From Candidatus Acetothermia bacterium (lineage in GTDB: Bacteria > Bipolaricaulota > Bipolaricaulia > UBA7950): a stretch of DNA of 7,891 nt. The DNA lies in NCBI GenBank assembly GCA_003535305.1, contig DOHL01000136.1, positions 1 through 7,891 on the forward strand, given 5' to 3'. Both the position numbers and the translations under genes were made by a program. The notes below the pieces were generated by a model. It was given only the letters and a program-made list of their open reading frames with translations. It was not told the DNA's origin and searched no databases. The number at the start of each line of letters is the position of its first letter. Within the stretch, counting starts at the first letter, position 1. This document shows, piece after piece, positions 1 to 4,635 of this stretch.

Positions 1-36
1 TGCTCCTCTACTCTACTGGTTTATATGTTATTCTCT

Positions 37-110
37 GGCTTCCGGCTCTGGGCTCTGAACCTCGCGCCTTTTTTCTCGATCCTCGATCCTCGTGCCTCGC
101 TCCTCGCTCC
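37..110. repeat. Degenerate 7-bp tandem repeat tract upstream of smpB
   Basis: The sequence breaks into seven-base units. GGCTTCC, GGCTCTG, GGCTCTG run from 37 to 57. After AAC come CTCGCGC, CTTTTTT, CTCGATC, CTCGATC, CTCGTGC, CTCGCTC, CTCGCTC from 61 to 109. Five consecutive CTCGNNC units (75-109) are in perfect register. The + strand is strongly pyrimidine-rich here. A minus-strand open frame crosses the tract but gives only low-complexity Arg/Glu/Gly-rich sequence, so I read it as noncoding. The rest of 1-166 shows no gene and no convincing promoter. Confidence 0.75.
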
Positions 111-166
111 TTTAGAGACAGATTGTTCTTGCAGAAATAGCAGCCGTTTGATAGCCTTAATACGCG

Positions 167-622
167 ATGATAAAAGTTATTGCTACTAACAGAAAAGCGC
201 ACTATAACTATGAGATTGAAGAGAAGATCGAAGCGGGTATTGAGCTGCGCGGAACAGAAGTCAAAAGCTTGCGAGCCGGCCAGTGTTCCTTGCGTGAGGG
301 GTACGTTATCATTAAGGGCGAACAGATTTTTATGCTCAATGTTCATATCTCGGCCTATAAAGAGGGGAATATTTATAACGTTGACCCTGAAAGGGAGCGG
401 AAATTACTCCTTCACCGGCGCGAAATTGAGCGGATACGTGACAAGATCCAACAAAAAGGATATGCAGTGATTCCTCTGCGCCTCTATTTTAAACGCGGGT
501 ACGCCAAAGTGGAACTTGGAGTAGCAAAAGGACGGAAACTATATGATAAACGGCGCAAACTGCAGGAAAGAGATGAGCAGCGCAGAGCACAAGAAGAAAT
601 CAAGCGCTTCGAGAGAGAATAG
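167..622 (+). CDS. smpB: SsrA (tmRNA)-binding protein SmpB
   Basis: SmpB binds tmRNA and carries it to ribosomes stalled on broken messages (trans-translation) in the cytoplasm. The 151-residue product has the family's usual length and layout. It opens with an IATNRKAHYNYEI-type N-terminus, followed by GIELRGTEVKSLRAG and the conserved middle segment HISAYKEGNIYN. It continues with a basic stretch around LYFKRGYAKVELGVAKGRKLYDKR and ends in a charged tail (residues ~127-151) of the kind that enters the empty mRNA channel. The ATG at 167 places the family N-terminus correctly, although I see no good Shine-Dalgarno sequence before it. It is the first gene of a likely smpB-mobB-ykuK-prfB run. 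No ssrA gene is visible nearby. Identification is secure. Confidence 0.97.
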   Translation: MIKVIATNRKAHYNYEIEEKIEAGIELRGTEVKSLRAGQCSLREGYVIIKGEQIFMLNVHISAYKEGNIYNVDPERERKLLLHRREIERIRDKIQQKGYAVIPLRLYFKRGYAKVELGVAKGRKLYDKRRKLQERDEQRRAQEEIKRFERE

Positions 623-718
623 CAAGCTATTGCGGTTCACTGGAAAAGATGTTTGATCGCGACATACTCCAACTTCACAGCGAACTTCTCTCGATCTACG
701 GAATCGGGACGGAGCAGA

Positions 719-1246
719 ATGAACAGAGACAATCGATCGAAGATCCCGATAATCGCTTTCATCGGCCATCGCAAGAGTGGCAAGACGACTCTTCTCACGC
801 GATTAATCCCTGTTTTGGTTCAGCGGGGATATCGAGTGGGAACGGTGAAACATGTATCTCCCTGCGTTGAATTGGACCGAGCAGAAACCGATAGCGACCA
901 ACACCGTCGGTCCGGCGCCGAGCAGGTATTGATTTACAGCGATGCGCGTTATATGCTGATCCGCGAGCCGCTTCCTGCAGAGAAGGTGGAAGAGACTATA
1001 ACACGACTATTCCAGGGATTCACTGTCGTGTTGGTAGAGGGGTTTAAACAGAGCGCCTTGCCGAAAATAGAGGTCTATTGCGGTGCGAATAGGCCGCTTG
1101 CCGAAAAGATTAATGTCATTGCGATCGTTACTGATCATGTTGCTCTTTTACCCGATAATATTCCGCTCTTCTCTCCTGATCAATTGGAAGAGATCGCCGA
1201 TTTTCTCGCGAAGGAATTCCTAAATTCGCCGACTATTTCTTCTTGA
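719..1246 (+). CDS. mobB: Molybdopterin-guanine dinucleotide biosynthesis protein MobB
   Basis: MobB is a small P-loop GTP-binding protein that assists MobA in converting molybdopterin to the guanine dinucleotide cofactor of molybdo-enzymes. From the ATG at 719 the product has 175 residues, normal for the family. The P-loop GHRKSGKT is at residues ~16-23, a DSDQHRRSGA segment (the family's DSxxHxxAGA-like motif) at ~58-67, and the conserved VEGFK at ~106-110. The frame is open from a TTG at 653, but 719 is preferred: GGAG lies four bases before it and the P-loop then sits at the usual distance from the N-terminus. It lies 96 bases after smpB and 39 before the next gene. No mobA or moa gene is in view, so cofactor function rests on the family alone. 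Confidence 0.9.
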   Translation: MNRDNRSKIPIIAFIGHRKSGKTTLLTRLIPVLVQRGYRVGTVKHVSPCVELDRAETDSDQHRRSGAEQVLIYSDARYMLIREPLPAEKVEETITRLFQGFTVVLVEGFKQSALPKIEVYCGANRPLAEKINVIAIVTDHVALLPDNIPLFSPDQLEEIADFLAKEFLNSPTISS

Positions 1247-1285
1247 TCGATTGATTCTCATACCATCTTGTTGTAAGGTTAATGT

Positions 1286-1762
1286 ATGAATAAACGATTC
1301 TATAACCCCCAGCACGGGGAGATGACCTTTCCTGAGGTCGTCAATGCTTTGGTTGCAACGATGGAGGAAGATCCAAAGGCTCGTTATGCGATCTTTGTAG
1401 GGACCGATTCTGCTTCCGGTATGAGGGAGGTTGATTTTGTCAGTGCAGTTGTTTTGCATAAAATCGGTAAAGGAGGGCGCTATTTTTGGACGCGGGAGAA
1501 GTCTCAACGGGTCCATTCTCTGCGCCAGAAGATCTGGCATGAAGCTTGGCTCTCGTTTGAGCTGGCGCAAAATCTGATTGCCGCGCTTACCGAGCGCGTC
1601 GCTCTCGTCTACAATTTGGAAATTCATATCGATATCGGTGAAAACGGCCGCACCAAAGAGATGATCGACGAGGTAGTGGGAATGATCATTGGCAGCGGTT
1701 TCGCTGTCAGGATCAAGCCACATGCCTATGCCGCCTCTTCTGTCGCTGACAGGCATACTTAG
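1286..1762 (+). CDS. ykuK: YkuK-family RNase H-like protein (DUF458)
   Basis: This 158-residue protein resembles Bacillus subtilis YkuK, a family with a predicted RNase H-like fold and no established role that I know of. The N-terminus (YNPQHGEMTFPEVVNAL) leads into IFVGTDSAS around residues 37-44, whose Asp41 fits the first acidic position of an RNase H-type site. A second acidic strand, LEIHIDIGEN, lies at ~111-120, and Asp155 is near the C-terminus. The end, KPHAYAASSVADRHT, is characteristic of the family. The ATG at 1286 has AAGG seven bases upstream. There are no membrane segments or signal peptide, so it is probably cytoplasmic. It sits between mobB and prfB, apparently co-transcribed. 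Nuclease activity is an inference from the fold. Confidence 0.82.
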   Translation: MNKRFYNPQHGEMTFPEVVNALVATMEEDPKARYAIFVGTDSASGMREVDFVSAVVLHKIGKGGRYFWTREKSQRVHSLRQKIWHEAWLSFELAQNLIAALTERVALVYNLEIHIDIGENGRTKEMIDEVVGMIIGSGFAVRIKPHAYAASSVADRHT

Positions 1763-1804
1763 ACAGAGGGCTTTGTGTCTTAATAACTACAAAAAGAGAT
1801 AATT

Positions 1805-2885
1805 ATGGAACGAGAAAAAATTGCTATCGCTGCAGCTATTCTCAAGCGGATCGGTGATCATCTTTGATTTGGCTGCGCTCGCAGCTACTATCACGCGGTT
1901 AGAGAAAGAGATAGCCTCTCCCTCTTTTTGGGATAATCCGTCCGATGCACGGGAGGTGATGCAAAACCTTGAGCGGCACCGCTCCCTTTTCACACGTTAC
2001 CAAACTTTCAGCGATGAACTGGAAGAGATCGACACCCTTTATCAAATAGCGGCTGATTTGGAAGAGGACGATGAGATTACAACGCTGGAAAAACAGCTCG
2101 CTGATCTTGAGCAAAAACTTCGTCTCTTTCAGATTGAAGTCTTCCTTTCCGGCCCTTATGACAGAAACGGTTGCTATCTGTCGGTCAATGCCGGAGCAGG
2201 AGGAACTGACTCGCAAGATTGGGCGGCGATGCTTCTACGCATGTTCGGCCGCTGGTGCGAACGGTCCGGGTTCACAGCGAAGTTGCTCACTGCCAGTCCA
2301 GGAGAGATGGCGGGGATAAAGAGCGCCACATTAGAAGTCAACGGCAACTATGCCTTTGGCTACCTTAAACGGGAAAAAGGGGTCCACCGATTGGTGCGTC
2401 TTTCGCCGTTCGACTCAGCTCGCCGCCGCCACACTTCATTTGCTGCGGTCACTGTCACACCGCAGGTTGAAACTGGAGAAGTGAATATTTTGCCTGATGA
2501 TCTGCGGATCGATACCTACCGCTCCAGTGGAGCAGGAGGGCAACATGTTAATGTCACCGATTCCGCAGTGCGGATAACTCATCTTCCCACCGGCATCGTA
2601 GTTTCCTGTCAGAATGAGCGCTCGCAGCATCAGAATAAAGAGATAGCAATGAAGGTTTTACATTCCCGTCTTGCCGAGCTGCTTCATAAAGAACAGACTC
2701 AGAAATTGGAAGAACTACAAGGAAAATTGGAAGAGATTGAATGGGGCAGCCAAATTCGTTCGTACATTCTCCATCCTTATCAACTGGTAAAAGATCATCG
2801 CACAGGCGTGGAGACGGGTAATATCGATGCAGTTCTCGATGGAGAACTAACTTCCTTTATCGAGGCGATGGTTACAGGCAATTAA
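1805..2885 (+). CDS. prfB: Peptide chain release factor 2 (RF2), programmed +1 frameshift
   Basis: RF2 reads UGA and UAA stop codons and triggers peptide release in the ribosome. Translation from the ATG at 1805 gives MERE...GDHL, then meets TGA at 1865-1867. A +1 shift on CTT (1862-1864) continues as DLAALAATITRLEKEI and onward to 2885, for a joined product of about 359 residues (E. coli RF2: 365). In full-length numbering the stop-recognition tripeptide SPF is at ~200-202 and the catalytic GGQ, in SSGAGGQHVN, at ~244-246. An unshifted reading of the downstream frame from 1821 would replace the native N-terminus with unrelated sequence, which supports the frameshift model. A GAG-containing purine stretch lies six bases before the ATG. 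RF2 levels are expected to control their own synthesis through this site. A likely terminator follows 15 bases after the stop. Confidence 0.95.
1853..1868 (+). promoter_or_regulatory. prfB autoregulatory +1 frameshift site (CTT TGA)
   Basis: The slippery codon CTT (1862-1864) is followed by in-frame TGA (1865-1867) and then T, as at known RF2 sites (CUU UGA). In the classic E. coli site AGGGGG lies three bases before CTT. Here there is no AGGGGG; the best candidate for pairing with the 16S 3' end is GGTGATC at 1853-1859. That matches the more upstream part of the extended anti-SD complement (AAGGAGGTGATC). Measured from the GGT, it sits about four bases farther from CTT than in E. coli. The UGA is codon 21. 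When RF2 is scarce, pausing at UGA favours the shift; this regulation is known for the family, not shown here. Confidence 0.88.
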
Positions 2886-2900
2886 CCCAGATTATGCATT

Positions 2901-2928
2901 AACCGCAGACAGGTCTGTGGTTTTATTA
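2901..2928 (+). terminator. Probable Rho-independent terminator of the smpB-prfB run
   Basis: AACCGCAGAC (2901-2910) pairs with GTCTGTGGTT (2913-2922) through one G-T pair. The literal loop is only AG, so the closing C-G pair probably opens to leave about nine pairs and a four-base loop. TTTTATT follows the stem on the + strand. It lies 15 bases after the prfB stop. The minus strand lacks a comparable T-run after the hairpin, so it serves + strand transcripts better than ruvX. Its right arm belongs to the 42-bp repeat. Confidence 0.65.
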
Positions 2929-2951
2929 ACGCATATTTTGGGATTATAGCA
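2910..2951 (+). repeat. 42-bp repeat, copy 1 (inverted partner at 7761-7802)
   Basis: This sequence starts CAGGTCTGTGG, continues TTTTATTAACGCATATTTTG and ends GGATTATAGCA. It recurs on the opposite strand at 7761-7802 with a single difference (T in TATAGCA against C in TACAGCA). Identity stops abruptly at both ends. It lies between the ends of the convergent prfB and ruvX genes and supplies one arm of the putative prfB terminator. Its origin is unknown. Confidence 0.9.
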
Positions 2952-2979
2952 AAGGTGTGTGGTTAGGTTAATGAGCCTT

Positions 2980-3387
2980 TTATAAGAGGTTCAAGTATCC
3001 TTGCAGAATGATGACAGCAGAGAGGCCGTCACGCAAGCACTTGCGCTGTTGTCGCGAAACATTTGCCTGCGCAAGGATCCGTTCGGCCTCAATACTGGTC
3101 AACCGTTCATCATGCGTGTAGACCGGCAATGATAATTCTGAGCGAAGAACGCCACAGAATTCCAACACTTCTTGCGCCATTTCACCTAATGAATTGTCCA
3201 TATTGAGCGGTAATCCGACGACGATCGCTCCTATCTCCTCTTTTTTGACCAGTGAAGCGAAGAAGGCAAGATCTTTTGCTGTAGAGAGTCGCTGGTACGA
3301 AGGGAGGGGATGGGCGATAATTCCCATCTCATCGCTCACAGCGATTCCGATTCGTTTGCGACCGTAATCCAATCCGCAGATTTTCAT
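2980..3387 (-). CDS. ruvX: YqgF/RuvX family nuclease (pre-16S rRNA nuclease / Holliday junction resolvase-like)
   Basis: YqgF/RuvX proteins have a RuvC-like RNase H fold. They are linked to 5' maturation of 16S rRNA and have been annotated as putative Holliday junction resolvases. From the ATG at 3387 the product has 135 residues, typical for the family. The first motif, GLDYGRKRIGIAVSD, starts at residue 5 with the catalytic-type Asp7. The IVVGLPLNMD strand and loop are central, followed by HDERLTSIEAE and a C-terminal LRDGLSAVIILQGYL helix with a further Asp. Upstream starts at 3393 and 3414 are open, but 3387 has GGA six bases upstream and puts the first motif where the family has it; the 3414 start lies inside a duplicated noncoding sequence. 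It is 81 bases downstream of ruvA, probably in the same transcript. Confidence 0.93.
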   Translation of the reverse strand: MKICGLDYGRKRIGIAVSDEMGIIAHPLPSYQRLSTAKDLAFFASLVKKEEIGAIVVGLPLNMDNSLGEMAQEVLEFCGVLRSELSLPVYTHDERLTSIEAERILAQANVSRQQRKCLRDGLSAVIILQGYLNLL

Positions 3388-3396
3388 TACCATTCC

Positions 3397-3460
3397 AAGG
3401 CTTTGTGCCGCCATTCTAAGCCCTGCACAGATATTGTGCAGAGCAAGGTTCTGTGCCGCC
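3397..3460. repeat. Direct repeat pair flanking a hairpin in the ruvX-ruvA spacer
   Basis: AAGGCTTTGTGCCGCC (3397-3412) and AAGGTTCTGTGCCGCC (3445-3460) match at 14 of 16 positions, 48 bases apart. Between them, 3420-3444 forms a hairpin: CTGCACA (3422-3428), loop GATAT, TGTGCAG (3434-3440). The 25-base segment is 22/25 identical to 4295-4319 in the mrfA-ruvA spacer. There is no T-run on the minus strand after the stem, so it is not an obvious terminator between ruvA and ruvX. Confidence 0.75.
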
Positions 3461-3468
3461 CTTTTTCC

Positions 3469-4053
3469 TTATCTTCCCATGTTGGACAACGCCTGTCGGA
3501 CGATCTCTTCCAGCGTTAATTCGTTATTTTGTACCTGCTCGATTGCGCGCCTGGCTTCACTGGACGAGAAGCCAAGGCTCTTAGAGGTAAGAACCTGCAA
3601 TGCCCTCTCTTGTTCGGCTCTCAGCGGCAGGAATCTGCTCACTTCTATGCCGTCTTTTATCACTTTTTCTCGTAACTCGATTAAGATCCGTTGCGCTGTT
3701 TTGCGACCGATTCCTTTGATCTCCATCAGACGAGCGAGATCTCCCTTATTCAGCACGTGGGTGAATTGCGCCGGTGAAAGAGAAGAGACGGTCTCCAAAG
3801 CTAAGCGAGGTCCAACTTGCGGTACTGCCAGCAAAAGTTGAAACAGGCTGCGCTCATTAGGAGAGAGAAACCCGTACAGAACGAGCGTGTCATCGCGGAT
3901 GATAAGATGACTAAAGATTTGCACTGCTTCACCTTTATTGAGTGTCGCGATCGATGTGGGGGGCATTAAGAGACAATAGCCGATTCTTCCAACATCGATT
4001 ACAATTTTGTCGTTCTCCAAACGAACAATCCGTCCCTCAAAATAATCAATCAC
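3469..4053 (-). CDS. ruvA: Holliday junction branch migration protein RuvA
   Basis: RuvA binds Holliday junctions as a tetramer and loads the RuvB motor for branch migration in recombination repair. The 194-residue product has the three family domains: an N-terminal OB-fold (~1-62, beginning MIDYFEGRIVRLENDKIVID), paired helix-hairpin-helix motifs at ~74-92 (LLAVPQVGPRLALETVSSL) and ~112-127 (IKGIGRKTAQRILIEL), and a C-terminal three-helix domain (~150-194, ALQVLTSKSLGFSSSEA) that contacts RuvB. The start codon is GTG, well supported by TAAGGAG five bases upstream. ruvC is not upstream and ruvB is not downstream within the window; ruvX follows instead, so RuvB and RuvC must be encoded elsewhere. 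Length and motifs are complete. Confidence 0.97.
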   Translation of the reverse strand: MIDYFEGRIVRLENDKIVIDVGRIGYCLLMPPTSIATLNKGEAVQIFSHLIIRDDTLVLYGFLSPNERSLFQLLLAVPQVGPRLALETVSSLSPAQFTHVLNKGDLARLMEIKGIGRKTAQRILIELREKVIKDGIEVSRFLPLRAEQERALQVLTSKSLGFSSSEARRAIEQVQNNELTLEEIVRQALSNMGR

Positions 4054-4058
4054 AGATA

Positions 4059-4065
4059 CTCCTTA
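4059..4065 (-). promoter_or_regulatory. Ribosome binding site deciding the GTG start of ruvA
   Basis: Read on the minus strand the sequence is TAAGGAG, five bases (TATCT) before GTG at 4053-4051. It is among the clearest Shine-Dalgarno sites in the window and justifies a GTG start that places the RuvA N-terminus exactly. The TAA also closes a minus-strand open frame running in from upstream. Confidence 0.8.
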
Positions 4066-4220
4066 TCTTTGTTGGTGTTGTTTGGCCTTAAAGGAACGGC
4101 GAGGTGGCGGTTTGCCACGCACTTCTTGAACCTTTGGCCTTGCCTGCTTATAGGCAGGTGCAATGACACGAAAGCGCAACATTGTCAACTTCACGCCTTT
4201 CACCTTTCTTCTTTGTGCTT

Positions 4221-4344
4221 CCTGTAGGGGCAACCCCCTGTGGTTGCCTATTATTCTGTGATTAACCATTATTCTGTTCGCGTGATCCGGGCAGGCCCTG
4301 CACAGCAATTGTGCAGGGCAGGCACGGGGGCCTGCCCCTACAGG
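4221..4344. mobile_element. 124-bp MITE-like element with 12-bp terminal inverted repeats
   Basis: CCTGTAGGGGCA (4221-4232) and TGCCCCTACAGG (4333-4344) are exact reverse complements and bound a 124-bp unit with no coding capacity. Inside are a 10-bp-stem hairpin, GCCCTGCACA (4295-4304) with loop GCAAT and TGTGCAGGGC (4310-4319), and an 8-bp-stem hairpin, GGGCAGGC (4316-4323) with GCCTGCCC (4330-4337). No target-site duplication is obvious just outside. The GTAGGGGC box recurs at 4501, 4577 and, inverted, at 4628. It could be a miniature inverted-repeat transposable element or a REP/BIME-like extragenic repeat; the sequence alone does not separate these. Confidence 0.65.
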
Positions 4345-4500
4345 GTTCGACATTGCGTTGCGATAATTTACCATTAAATTGTGTTTATCCGTATTGGTTG
4401 ACGCCATCTGAATATTGTTTTGTGATTGATATTTTAAACCGGCAGGCAACATTCGGCAACGACAACGTAGGGGGCCTGCCCTGTGTTGTAGGTGATTTCC

Positions 4501-4528
4501 GTAGGGGCGTATTGCAATACGCCCCTAC
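4501..4528. repeat. Perfect 28-bp palindrome (GTAGGGGC box pair)
   Basis: Each half reads GTAGGGGCGTATTG and the two halves abut with no spacer, giving a perfect 14+14 palindrome. It uses the same GTAGGGGC/GCCCCTAC ends as its neighbours. It lies 60 bases beyond the mrfA stop on the minus strand. No T-run follows on either strand, so a classical terminator is not supported, although the folded RNA could protect a 3' end. Confidence 0.9.
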
Positions 4529-4576
4529 CACAATCGATATCAACCTACAATGACGATAATTCCGTGGACGGTTCCC

Positions 4577-4635
4577 GTAGGGGCGATTCATGCCTGCCCC
4601 GTGCAGTTATCGGGCGAACAGCCGTTCGCCCCTAC
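4577..4635. repeat. 59-bp inverted-repeat element overlapping the 3' end of mrfA
   Basis: The element is bounded by GTAGGGGCG (4577-4585) and CGCCCCTAC (4627-4635), exact reverse complements. Inside is a strong hairpin, GGGCGAAC (4612-4619), loop AGCC, GTTCGCCC (4624-4631). On the minus strand, codons from GTA at 4635 to TGA at 4588 are mrfA's last 15 residues (VGANGCSPDNCTGQA) and stop. The repeat therefore lies inside the coding sequence. Confidence 0.85.

Larger units (their letters stand above)
4054..4587. other. 534-base spacer between mrfA and ruvA, rich in inverted repeats
   Basis: I find no convincing gene here. Open frames cross it on both strands, but their translations follow the repeats (Pro/Arg/Cys-rich) and match no family I know. 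From the ruvA side it holds a TAAGGAG ribosome site (4059-4065, minus). Next come small hairpins GTGGC-GGTTT-GCCAC (4104-4118) and CCTGC-TTATAG-GCAGG (4143-4158), the 124-bp element (4221-4344), and an A+T-rich stretch (4355-4440). After that are GGCAGGC/GCCTGCC arms (4441-4447 and 4474-4480) around a lone GTAGGGG box (4467-4473), the 28-bp palindrome (4501-4528), and the left end of the 59-bp element. Any ruvA promoter would lie here; I could not pick one with confidence. Confidence 0.7.

Noticed and set aside
8..346. 112-residue open frame on the minus strand across the left edge and smpB
   Set aside because: It is antisense to the secure smpB gene, and its C-terminal half is the translation of the 7-bp repeats (GARHEDRGSRKKARGSEPRA).
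1731..1770. Hairpin at the end of the ykuK-like gene (CCTCT.CTGTC with GACAGAGG)
   Set aside because: The stem needs bulges and no T-run follows, so a terminator before prfB is not supported.
1865..1867. In-frame TGA making prfB look like a pseudogene
   Set aside because: The stop follows CTT at the position where RF2 genes carry a programmed +1 frameshift, and the downstream frame is intact with SPF and GGQ motifs.
2886..2979. tRNA or other structured RNA in the prfB-ruvX gap
   Set aside because: There is no cloverleaf, T-arm consensus or CCA end; the content is explained by the terminator and the 42-bp repeat.
3388..3414. Upstream start codons of ruvX at 3414 and 3393
   Set aside because: The first lies in a sequence duplicated at 3445-3460, and both would add residues before the family N-terminus, which the ATG at 3387 with GGA upstream gives exactly.
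4063..4452. 129-residue minus-strand frame as a full gene
   Set aside because: Its first two thirds translate the 124-bp element and its flank; no family resemblance. Only the last 39 codons are kept, as a weak possibility.
4311..4591. 80-residue plus-strand and 68-residue minus-strand frames in the spacer
   Set aside because: Both are built across GTAGGGGC-type repeats and share no recognisable domain; they overlap each other on opposite strands.
4221..4635. Possible CRISPR array
   Set aside because: The repeats are inverted and unevenly spaced with different lengths; there are no regular direct repeats with unique spacers and no cas gene.
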